Positions 36,126 to 45,892 of a DNA stretch of 64,000 nt are shown here, one piece after another; position 1 is the stretch's first letter; each line of letters starts with the position of its first letter. The position numbers and the translations under genes were made by a program. This stretch comes from Erythroxylum novogranatense (Eukaryota > Streptophyta > Magnoliopsida > Malpighiales > Erythroxylaceae), in contig CM057234.1 in NCBI GenBank assembly GCA_029891385.1, positions 21,190,350 through 21,254,349 of the forward strand. Reading direction: 5' to 3'. A model generated the notes under the pieces. It had not been told where the DNA came from. It was given only the letters and a program-made list of their open reading frames with translations, and did no database searches.

Positions 36126-38575
36126 GTTAATGTTGGACCCTGTTTTCAAAGCCTAACATTGGACATGGGATCATGAAGCTTGAGCATGGAGGAAGGCTTA
36201 GAATTTGGAAATTTAAAAGAAAAATCCTTTGGAAGCAAAAGCAGGCTTCACCGCGGCGAACATATGCGAGAAAATTTTAAAGACCCTTCGGGTCAATTTT
36301 GTCGCCACAAGAAAAGCAAAATTTCCTTCGATAGAATTATGTCGCGGTGAACTTTTGGCTTTGCCACCACAAAAACCCCTGTAGCAGAACCCACAACCCA
36401 AAACTACCTATCTTACTAAATGCCAATTTAAAAACCTTTAACCACATTCATCAATTCAACCCAAAAATAAAATGGATAAGAACCTAACCACAAACAAGTT
36501 CTCAAAATCTTAATCTCATTTTCATAATCAGATACTTTGCAAAAAAAAGAAAAAACATAGATGAATCCAAGCACATACTTCATTAATATTGAAAGTAAGA
36601 GTTTTACAAAGCTTTAATGGCATTTCAAGTCACAAATACATCATTTGCTTCATAATCCAAAAATACGAAAATATACTTGAAATGTAACTAAAGCCTTAAA
36701 ATCCCAAAAATCTAACTTAAAAATACAAAAGATGCTAATTCGGAGTGATGCCATAACTATGGACCTAGTCGATCTCTTACTCATCACCTGAATAGTGGGG
36801 GGAAGAATGAGGGTGAGCTTAAAGCTTGTAGGTAACAGATTTATAATCGGGAAACAGGCAGAAACCATTTTCAAAACTCATTTCCATTATACATTTTGGA
36901 AACCATAGAAATTTCGCATGTAAATATCACCAAACACTTATTTCTCAAAATTATCATTTTATCAAACAATTCATAAGCAATTGCAAATCATGTATGCATC
37001 AAACTTGTTAACAGTTCATAAGCACATAAGCACAACAAAATGGTTTGGGTAGATCCACGAACATAACGAACTACACATTTCCACATAATGGTCTTGTGTA
37101 GCTGTAAACTTGGCATACTATCGCAATCCCATATAATGGTCTTGCGTAAACGTAAACATGAGGGAGTCCATGAAGGAGCTTCGTGCCACTGGCGAGCAAG
37201 CAGGAGAAACTTTTACTTGATCAACGTGCACGTGACATTCTTGAATGGACTACACTAAAATCATATAACATGTAATTTATGAATCGAAAATAGTTTTCCC
37301 AAATGGAACATTTTCGAAACTTGTTTTTCATGCACCTGAGATATTTCGAAAACTACTTCTAAAAACTTGATTTCATAAACTTGCATCCTTTCAAAAAAAT
37401 TCATTTTCAAAATCTTTTCAAAAAATCATCAACACAATTCATGTAGTAAACATATAACAATTTCTTAATTCATTCAAGAATCAAAAGATGCAACACTTAT
37501 GATGCAACTGAAATCATTAAACTTTCGTGATTCAAAGAAAACATTATGTGGCTTATTTACTCTATTATAAACATGTACCCATCTTGAATTCCTTGCTTAT
37601 AAACTTGCTTGGGGATGTCTTTCCTCTTGCTGCTCTTGCCTTTCTTGCCTCACTTGATTTCTTTAAATAATAACCAAAATTTCATTCAATTTGGTTTAGA
37701 AATCGGAAAGTCATACCTCAACAATTTGGACTATTTCTTATGTTAAAACAAAATTCTATACTCCAATTGCATCCTAAAATTGGAATTCTTAGAGACTGAA
37801 TTTAGACTCGATTAATTCATATAATTTGTGGCCCTATGTCTCTAGTTTACACCAAATTAAAAATCAATCCATTGGGATGTTTACAGCAAAATCTATGCCT
37901 AAAATACAAAAATATGTTCATGTAGGAAAATTGAGTTCGTCGTGGTGAACTTCTGGGCATCTTTTTACTTGTTTTATGACATTTTTCATCTTTTTACTTT
38001 CCACCTTTCACATATAGCCCATCTTAACCCTAAACCGTCTCTTCTACTTCATTTTAACTTTATTTCAACCCAATATCATTTACAAATACATTATAATCTA
38101 TCTTTGATCATTAACCCTAAAAGAGAACATTTGCCTATAACATTCATCATCAACTTCCCACATATATTCAGCTTTATTTGAGTTTCATTTAACCCGACCC
38201 ATGAAATTTGAAGCATAACTTACTTGTTGAAGCTTCAAAATCTTCAAATTCTTTAAGAGCTCCACAAACTCTAGCTTTTCTCGTGCTTCTCTCTTCTCAA
38301 ATAAGCCAACAATTTTTTCTTCTTCTTCTACACTCTTAATAATCATGAAATGTCCCTTTTTCCCTCTAATATAAGCCTTATGTATTTTAACCTTTAGTGA
38401 CTTGCCAATTTTTCCCTTTTGATTATACACCCTTAACACTAATTTAACCAACTTAAGCAACAAAATCTTACTAACATTTACATGCTAATTACTCCAAAAT
38501 AATTAATCTATCAAGACCTCCAAAATTAATTTAAATCATGCTTAATCAATAAAAAAAATTAGGGCCAATAGTTAA
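36126..38575. mobile_element. Solo LTR (2,440 bp) with 5-bp target duplication GTTAA
   Basis: The LTR is 36131-38570, starting TGTTGGACCC and ending GGGCCAATA (family end GGTCCAACA). GTTAA is present on both sides (36126-36130 and 38571-38575). It shares blocks with 31380-33010, for example GTTTGGGTAGATCC and CGTGCACGTGACATTC. There is no internal region, primer site or polypurine tract, so it is what remains after LTR-LTR recombination. It carries CG-rich near-palindromes at 36247-36261 and 37934-37952. Confidence 0.75.
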
Positions 38576-39500
38576 AGTATTTCTCTCAAATCTCCCTCTA
38601 ACATATTGCACTACCATAAACTTACAAATTCACTAGTTATCATTCGTTCGAATTACATGAGCTATTAGATCAAAAGGACTTTACCATCTTCAATTGTCCC
38701 ACGTTTGTCATCCCGCTGAACCACCGCCCACGTCTCTCCATTAACATCAGACCGCTTCCACATTCCCACACCACGATGCAACATCCTCAATCGTAGGGTC
38801 TCCAACCGAAGTTTCTCAAATCGCCGCCCTCTGCGTCTAGTTCTTCACCATCGACTGATCTCTCCACGCTCACATCCAAGGAGGATGACGTTGCCTACAA
38901 TGGGCGATTAACGCCCATCGTGTTCTCCATTGGAGACAATCGCCCAGCAACTCCTTCGGCAGTAAACACAAACAAAAGGAGAAAAAAATACAGAAAACCC
39001 ATTCATTCGCCAAAGGAACCCAAGCATAGCTCATGAAGTGTCGTGACATTTGCATCGCACGCGACTCAGTGCCCATTATATTCTTTCAAACGTGAGACAT
39101 AAAACCTAAAAAACAATTAGGGATTTATCGGAGAAGCAAAGAACACGCACATACATTCTGGAAACAATTTTCAAAAACATCACACAATAGATGCAATCAG
39201 AAGGCAAATAAGATTATGGATTTCAAACAACACCCGCAAGGCTTGGTATAAAGATTACATAAAATCCTAAACCCATTGTTTGGATACAGACTATAGAAAT
39301 AAACATAAAAAGCATAGATTTAGTTTCGGCGCAATCATATAACATAGAGAATAATACCTAAAACAAGAACATTCGTTAATAGCTTCGGAGAAGCAATTTC
39401 AAAATTTGTTAAACAAGAATAGTCGTAAAACTTTTTGTAATATCCGAAGCATTGAAATCAAATCAATAATAAGAACAATTTTGGGTTCAAAATATGAATT
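38576..39500 (-). mobile_element. Copia internal DNA, 5' leader side
   Basis: This segment lies between the solo LTR and the short-LTR element at 39506, and should join 44103 and the primer site at 44174 once that element is removed. It is non-coding. Unexpectedly, parts of it (38780-38850, 38950-39000, 39370-39430) resemble the leader inside the inserted element (43080-43140, 43385-43430, 43600-43650). Confidence 0.5.
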
Positions 39501-39505
39501 GTTCT

Positions 39506-39878
39506 TGGTTCTGCCGGATTCGAGCTGAACGGTGCGTTGCCGTTTGGATCCATGAGTTGGCAACCTTCTGCGTTGTTCTTCGACGTGAATATACCTGCAA
39601 AACAAGGAAGGCTCGTCGGGGGTGGTGTCCCGATCAACCCCTCCGACGCTCAAGTTAGTATTTTTGTAAAGGGTGCAGCCGCTTAGAGCAAAAAAAACTA
39701 GGGTTTGTGTCGCCTACCTCTTATCATGGTAGAATAGTACCTTATATATGACGTGGATGTTAGGTTTAGATCGTTATGTAGGTCTTTGTGTTAGCATAGG
39801 AGACTAACTCCTGTGAATGGGCCATGGATGCATAGATTGAATGTCTTGGGCCTGGGCCTAGCACAGCCGACCCGACCA
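39506..39878 (-). repeat. 3' LTR (minus orientation) of compact gypsy-like element
   Basis: It is 373 bp long, nearly identical to 43725-44097, and bounded by TGGT...ACCA. The polypurine tract abuts it at 39879-39893. Confidence 0.88.
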
Positions 39879-40506
39879 TAAGCCCCCTACTCCTCGAGCC
39901 TGAGTCCGAGAAAGGGTCGAAGGAGTATGTAAATAACAGGCAGCGTGCTTCCTAGGTAGCTCGTGCTAGGCTTGATCGATAGGTTATTACTTGATGCGGT
40001 CGACTGAATAGGTGCAATCAGCAATGTCTCGGCGATCCGGTCGAAGGTGATGATAGAACCAACCGATCGGTTGTAGCAATGTAGCAGATCGATCGGTTAT
40101 AACGACAAGGTCGACCGACCTCAACATTACCCCCGACCGGGCAAGAGTAGGGGCTGAAATGAGGCATTAAGTGCAATTATTACTGTCGGTCCGTATCTTC
40201 CAGGCGTCGTTCAAAATTCTGGGAGACGCGTCCTTTTGACTGCTGTGTCGTTGCCACGCGTTGTCACGCGTGACCCTTTATCTGCTCCGTCGCTTCGGGT
40301 CTTTCACAGCCTTAACATCTCTCCACTCATATTTGTCCACGTGCTCTGCTCTGGATAGGATTTTCGCCACGTGCTCGATTGTCAATTGGTAGTCCCGTTC
40401 TGTCGACACTATAAATTTCAGAATTGGTGATTTTTCTTCATTCGTTGTTTTTTTTCCAGCCTCCATCCTTTGCATTGTCGTCTTGTCCGTAATTGAGCTG
40501 CGGGAG

Positions 40507-40772
40507 ATGATGGCGGAGATGGCTGAGGTGCCGGAGAAGATGAAGAACGAACCGGAGGCCGAGAACAAGTTAATGGAGTTGCGAAGTTCTATTGGGGGGA
40601 GGAGAGGATTAATGTAGTCAAGTGGTGGAAAGAGCTAGACCTAGCCGAGGGGCGCTTAGGATTTGCGCATGATTTGTCACTTTCCCTCCTGAGGGATTGC
40701 CACGATGCTTGCGTCTCCGATGAGTCGGACGGCTCGTCGTTTGAGGATTATACCGAGCTGTTGCTGTCATGA
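40507..40772 (+). pseudogene. Antisense coding relic in the 3' part of the compact gypsy-like element
   Basis: On the plus strand, opposite to the element, an ATG frame opens at 40507 (MMAEMAEVPEKMKN and so on, stop at 40615-40617). A second frame, overlapping by a one-base shift near 40595, continues with INVVKWWKELDLAEGRLG and ends in an acidic SDESDGSSFEDY tail at 40770-40772. A CACTATAAATTT box lies upstream at about 40408-40420. Some Tat-group elements such as Grande carry an antisense ORF between pol and the 3' LTR (family knowledge), and this fits that position. One frameshift makes it a relic as read. Confidence 0.5.
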
Positions 40773-40825
40773 GTATGCCGAGCTGTTGCTGTCATGAGTA
40801 TGTCGAGCTGTTGCTTTCATGAGGA
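40750..40825 (+). repeat. 25-bp tandem repeat, about three units
   Basis: The unit TGCCGAGCTGTTGCTGTCATGAGTA repeats about three times, with small changes in the third. It overlaps the end of the antisense coding relic, so the relic's stop codon (TGA) lies in the first unit. Confidence 0.85.
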
Positions 40826-41479
40826 CTCGCTGTGGTGAAAATTGTGGGTTGTAAAGAATTTGGCTATCACAGGACTTGTCAGCACAAATATATCAGAGCC
40901 TATAATGGACAGATTATTTGACTTTGCCATGGAGAGGTTCACTGATAATTTTGCAGAGGTAGGATAGAAAGATAGTATTTCTAGAATAAGAAGGCTCATC
41001 TGGTCGAGCCTGTGACCAGGGCAAACTTGTTGGAAATAGAAACAGTTCTTACCCTTTATTGTTTTCTTAATTTTGTTGGATGAAGTTCATTGTGTGAGAG
41101 ACTGCTTTTTCGAATAGTACGCTGCGAACCAGTACGTTCGGTCGGGCAAGGTCGGCCTTCTAGGTCTCATCAGGTTCCCATAATAACGCTTTGATAGCTC
41201 GACCGATTGATGTCAAGTTCCCAGAATTATTGTGGGTCGATTCGTGGCGAAAAACCAAACGGTGCCAAGGTTTTGTGGCTTGACGTCACCTGGCTGCAGG
41301 AGCTTTGTCTCAGCAGCCCTGTCGATTGATATTGAGACCCGAGCTTTGCTCAAGGGTCGAACGCATGTCGAGGCCCGAGCTTTGCTCGAGGGCCAAGCTT
41401 TCTTGAAAACGTTATGTCGAGACCCAAGCTGTGCTCAAGAGCGAGCTATGTCGAAAATTTGTCGAAAGTTGAATGTCAA

Positions 41480-42710
41480 TGCCCGAGGTCGGGCTCGAGG
41501 CACGTAGCCGAGTAATGTCGAGGCACGTGGCCGGACTCGAGGCACGTAGCCGAGCAATGTCGAGGCACGTGGCCGGACTCAAGGCACGTAGCTGAGCAAT
41601 GTCGAGGCACGTAGCCAGGCTCGAGGCACGTAGCCGAGCAATGTCGAGGAGCTTTGGTCGGGCTCTAGGCACGTAGCCGAGCAATGTCGAGGCACGTAGC
41701 CGAGCAATGTCGAGGAGCTTTGGTCGGGCTCTAGGCACGTAGCCGAGCAATGTCGATGCACGTAGCCGGGCAATGTCGAGGAGCTTTGGCCGGGCTCTAG
41801 GCACGTAGCCGAGCAATGTCGAGGCACATAGCCGAGCAATGTCGAGGAGCTTTGGCTGGGCTCTAGGCACGTGGCCGAGCAATGTCGAGGCACGTAGCTG
41901 GGCTCGAGGCACTTAGCCGAGCAATGTCGAGGAGCTTTGGCCGGGCTCTAGGCACGTAGCCAAGCAATGTCGAGGCACGTAGCCGGGCTCGAGGCACGTA
42001 GCCGAGCAATATCGAGGAGCTTTGGCCGGGCTCTAGGCATGTAGCTGAGCAATGTCGAGGCACGTAGCCGAGCTCGAGGCACATAGCTGAGCAATGTCGA
42101 GGCACGTAGCCGGGCAATGTCGAGGAGCTTTGGCCGGGCTCTAGGCACGTAGCTGAGCAATGTCGAGGCACGTAGCTGGGCTCGAGGCACGTAGCCGAGC
42201 AATGTCGAGGAGCTTTGGCCGGGCTCTAGGCACGTGGCCGAGCAATGTCGAGGCACGTAGCCGAGCAATGTCGAGGCACGTAGCCGGGCTCGAGGCACGT
42301 AGCCGAGCAATGTCGAGGAGCTTTGGCCGGGCTTTAGGCACGTAGCCGAGCAATGTCGAGGCACATAGCCGGGCTCGAGGCACATGGCCGAGCAATGTCG
42401 AGGAGCTTTGGCCGGGCTCTAGGCACGTAGCCGAGCAATGTCGAGGCACGTAGCCGGGCTTGAGGCACGTGGCTGAGCAATGTCGAGGCGCTTTGGCCGG
42501 GCTCTAGGCACGTAACCGAGCAATGTCGAGGCACGTAGCCGGGCTCGAGGCACGTAGCCGAGCAATGTCGAGGCGCTTTGGCCGGGCTCTAGGCACGTGG
42601 CCGAGCAATGTCGAGGCGCTTTGGCCGGGCTCTAGGCACGTAGCCGAGCAATGTCGAGGCGCTTTGGCCGGGCTCTAGGCACGTAGCCGAGCAATGTCGA
42701 GGCCGAGCGA
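41480..42710. repeat. 1.2-kb tandem array (GGCACGTAGCCGAGCAATGTCGA modules)
   Basis: The array mixes two related modules: GAGGCACGTAGCCGAGCAATGTC (about 23 bp) and a longer one adding GAGGAGCTTTGGCCGGGCTCTA before the shared part (about 43 bp). Degenerate versions extend left to about 41330. Regularity increases toward 42500-42700, where the 43-bp form is nearly perfect. The minus strand stays open across it in more than one frame (for example 41912-41412 for 166 codons, and 42385-41948), giving repetitive RASTLLGYVPRARPKLLDIA-type peptides. This is a consequence of the repeat, with no evidence of translation. Confidence 0.92.
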
Positions 42711-42959
42711 AGTGTTAGGGCAATCAGTCCGTCTTTTTGTTCCAGCGTATTTTGGTGAGGCTCTTTTGTCGGAAAATCTGAAAACCCTTTGTTAATGATG
42801 ATGAGAGCGTGGGCCATTAAAAAACCTGATCGGCAGGGCTAGGAAAAAGATATCCAAAAGTTACGTTGTACAAGAGCATAAGCGATAATAAAGTATAAAA
42901 CAAGTAAATGATTGGAGCAGAGCTTATCTAATGGTGAATATAGTCCTTCCCATTTACGA

Positions 42960-43724
42960 CCGGGCTTCCAACATAACCACTGATCTTTACGTCGCTCGAA
43001 TCTCTCTCACATTCTTCGAACCATAACCTATGTTTCAACTCACGTCGCTTACCATTAAGCCATGCCTCTTCACCCTCAACCATCGGGTCTCCGACCAACG
43101 GTTCTCAAATCTCTTCTCCGTTTTTCTCTTCACCGTCGCCTCCCTACTGTCTTCCATGGGTCAAACGACACCTTGTGTCATGGCTATCGATGCCCACCAG
43201 TGGCATCGCAGGCGACCCATTTATATCATCGCCCATCTTGCTCGCATATGCAGGCGCTAGATAAATCCAGAAGAAAGGCGTCGCTCACGATGCCTTTTTG
43301 CATCACGTCGTACGTGGCCTACCGGGTCACTAGAGATGACATTTTGATGGGCGACAACTGTCCATTTTCTTGTTCACAAACGAAAGGCAGTAAACACAAG
43401 AAAGAAAGATCACAAGTATATGGAAAAACAAATTGGAAAATTAGGGATTTCAGCAATGCACAACATCACAAAACATACATAGACATACACTGAATTTTCG
43501 ACTACGGGTATTCAAAAAACAGAACTCATATGTGCGTAGATTTAAAACGGTAAGGATTTCGGCTGAACTGAAAACCACAAGCATTAGTCGAGAACAATAG
43601 TTTTGAGGAAACAATTTCCAAAATTGTTAAACAAAAACAGTCAGAATTGGCCGCCGCCGATTGACTTATCTGAGGTGGTTCTAAACGTGGTGCCCTGACA
43701 CCGGGCCCCATGGTGGGCGCCAAT
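42960..43724 (-). mobile_element. Leader region and primer site of compact gypsy-like element
   Basis: This non-coding stretch lies between the tandem array and the 5' LTR, ending with the TGGCGCC-type primer site at 43704-43722. Parts resemble 38780-39430, outside the element. Open frames of up to about 140 codons on the plus strand show no known domain. Confidence 0.6.
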
Positions 43725-44097
43725 TGGTTCTGCCGAATTCGAGCTGAACGGTGCGTTGCCGTTTGGATCCATGAGTTGGCAACCTTCTGCGTTGTTCTTC
43801 GACGTGAATATACCTGCAAAACAAGGAAGGCTTGTCGGGGGTGGTGTCCTGATCAGCCCCTTCGACGCTCAAGTTAGTATTTTTGTAAAGGGTGCAGCCG
43901 CTTAGAGCAAGAAAAACTAGGGTTTGTGTCGCCTACCTCTTATCATGGTAGAATAGTACCTTATATACGACGTGGATGTTAGGTTTAGGTCGTTATGTAG
44001 GTCTTTGTGTTAGCATGGGAGACTAACTCCTGTGAATGGGCCATGGATGCATAGATTGAATGTCTTGGGCCTGGGCCTAGCACAGCCGACCCGACCA
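43725..44097 (-). repeat. 5' LTR (minus orientation) of compact gypsy-like element
   Basis: It is 373 bp, starting TGGTTCTGCCG next to the primer site and ending GACCCGACCA before the target duplication GTTCT. It matches 39506-39878. Confidence 0.88.
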
Positions 44098-44190
44098 GTT
44101 CTTATTCTAAATCAATTCCAAAAATATAACCAATAATAATCAAACATTTTAATAAAATTATAGGAATAAATTAGGCTTTGACACCACTAT

Positions 44191-45758
44191 TGGGAAATCA
44201 TATCGGGATCTGATTCGAACTGTAGCAAAATAATCACGAAACTATTCGTGACTTTTGATTTTACGAAAAATAAGATCTATTTAATTCTATAAAATGATTA
44301 ACACGAATCATAATAAAGCAAAAATTTAATTCGTACCTTATTCTGAAGCTTGATGTTTATCTTAATGCATCCCTCGAACTGTTTTCAAAACCGATCCGTC
44401 TCAACCACAGTAATCGCACTAGTATCTGACCTTTAACGGTATCCACAGAATAGGTTAAGAGAACTCTATAACTTTTTAAGAGATGGTTAAGCATAAAGTT
44501 CTAGCTCTATAGAGATTTTAGTAATTTAATTGAAATTAAATTCTAATTTCAATTAAATTTTAATTAGAATTATTAATAATTCTAATTAATACCAATTATG
44601 CTCAAATAAGATTCAATATCTTATATTGATCCTTATTTATTAAATATCTCATATTTAATCATAAAGTTTCTCAAACTTTGTAATCAAGTATAACTTGATT
44701 AAATCAACTTTGCTCTCTCCAACTCATTCTATATGTGAGACCCATTAGGTTCCTAAATATATTAGCAATGATTATAAATTATATTTCTAATTCATAATTA
44801 GAATTAGATAAATTAAAACTCTTTTTAATTTATCTTTAATTCTCCAAATAAACAATTTATAATCATAGATCAAGATTGACTTCTAACAACATATCATGAC
44901 CATCCAAATATCTAGGAATATCAAAGTAGTTTTGACTAACCTTTCCGTGCATATTGTTTCATGTAATTCAATCCTTTCATCAACCAATGTTCCAATTAGA
45001 CATAGAACATGGGAATAATGTCTACTCTATTTTAAATCCAATTATATTAGTTCTCTGCCCTTAACTATTGATTCAATAATTGATATTTATAAATTGTTAA
45101 CAAAATATCATTTCACCTTGGCCAAGGATTTCATGAATCAATATTAATCGAGAACAATGGAATATTCTCCCTAATTACTTTAGAGTGATGAATCCTATCT
45201 TAATTATTCAACTATCTCCATATAGTTCATGCTACATCCAATGATTACCGTTTAAACGACCTTTGATAAAATAGATCACGAGTAGTATCAAAACATAACA
45301 ATCTCCATACAAGATAACTTTAATGACCTCAAGTCAAATGATCACTTATACAATCATCATAATGAGAATTTCATAGACATACAAGTAATGTTCTAAATGG
45401 ATTTCTCATATCGGTATGTTCAGTGAACTTGTTCTCTAGCAAACACTCACACGTTTGTTTAAGTATCGCTATACTTTAGCCTATTAGATCAACTACTTCC
45501 TTCATAAGGAAGAACAAAACATGCACTAGTCTTTTTACGTTCTATTAATGTCCAATCTTAATATAACAATGACTAGGAACATTTACGAATAATACATAAA
45601 TGCAATATAAATCTCATAATTATAATCTCATTTTAATTTCATTTGCAATGTAAAATTATTCCATGGACTTTATCATATATATCTAAACATGTACAAAATA
45701 AAGAATGCCTTTTGAATAACTTATCACTAAACTACAACCAATAGGGAATAAACCAACA
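44191..45758 (-). repeat. Copia LTR, right copy (1,568 bp)
   Basis: It starts TGGGAAATC and ends ACCAACA; on the minus strand TGTTGG...TTTCCCA. A primer-like site TGGTGTCAAAGCC lies just left, at 44174-44186. It aligns with 29796-31074 plus 34731-34951 and is uninterrupted at the point where the left copy holds the 3.66-kb insertion. Confidence 0.72.
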
Positions 45759-45764
45759 CAATTT

Positions 45765-45892
45765 ACTTTAACGTTGCTAAATTTGAGACTTTTGGCTACG
45801 AAATAAAATATTGTTGTCAAAAGTCTACATTTGGTGACAATTAAAAAAATGTCACCAAAAAAACTTAACTAATAGTCTATTCTATTGTAGTG
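45765..45892 (-). mobile_element. Terminal fragment of a CACTA (En/Spm-type) transposon
   Basis: On the minus strand it begins CACTACAATAGAATAGAC and carries subterminal inverted motifs (GGTGACAT, TTGTCACC, AGACTTTTGACAAC), as CACTA ends do. No second end or transposase is seen nearby, so it is a truncated relic next to the copia LTR. Confidence 0.6.

Larger units (their letters stand above)
39501..44102 (-). mobile_element. Compact Ty3/gypsy-like non-autonomous LTR element (4,592 bp)
   Basis: The element is 39506-44097, flanked by the target duplication GTTCT (39501-39505, 44098-44102). LTRs of 373 bp (39506-39878 and 43725-44097) start TGGTTCTGCCG and end GACCCGACCA and are about 97% alike by eye. 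On the minus strand a primer site TGGCGCCCACCATGGGGCC (43722-43704) follows the 5' LTR, and GGAGTAGGGGGCTTA (39893-39879) forms the polypurine tract. This primer type is known from Tat/Ogre-group gypsy elements. There is no gag, RT or integrase. The interior holds a tandem array and an antisense coding relic. Confidence 0.88.
29796..45758 (-). mobile_element. Decayed Ty1/copia element carrying three nested insertions
   Basis: Two diverged LTRs of about 1.5 kb, 29796-34951 (interrupted) and 44191-45758, bracket non-coding internal DNA. At the left LTR's inner edge the minus strand reads TGCAAGTGCGAGATTGTTGG, the copia polypurine tract plus LTR start. At the right LTR's inner edge is TGGTGTCAAAGCC (44174-44186), one base from a TGGTATCAAAGCC primer site. 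Orientation is therefore minus. Removing the insertions leaves about 2.2 kb internal (34952-36125, 38576-39500, 44103-44190), with no gag-pol seen, so the element is deleted or non-autonomous. No matching target duplication was found. Confidence 0.7.

Noticed and set aside
41412..42534. Series of 60-166-codon open frames with repetitive RASTLLGYVPRARPKLLDIA-like peptides as a repeat-protein gene
   Set aside because: They occur in several frames at once and follow the DNA repeat unit. No start context or flanking coding signal supports a gene, so the array is listed as a repeat.
41480..42710. Possible CRISPR-like array (regular repeats)
   Set aside because: Units are contiguous with no unique spacers, and the host is a plant.
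43062..43493. A 143-codon plus-strand open frame in the compact gypsy-like element
   Set aside because: It has no recognisable domain, lies antisense in the leader region and is probably chance in a GC-moderate stretch.
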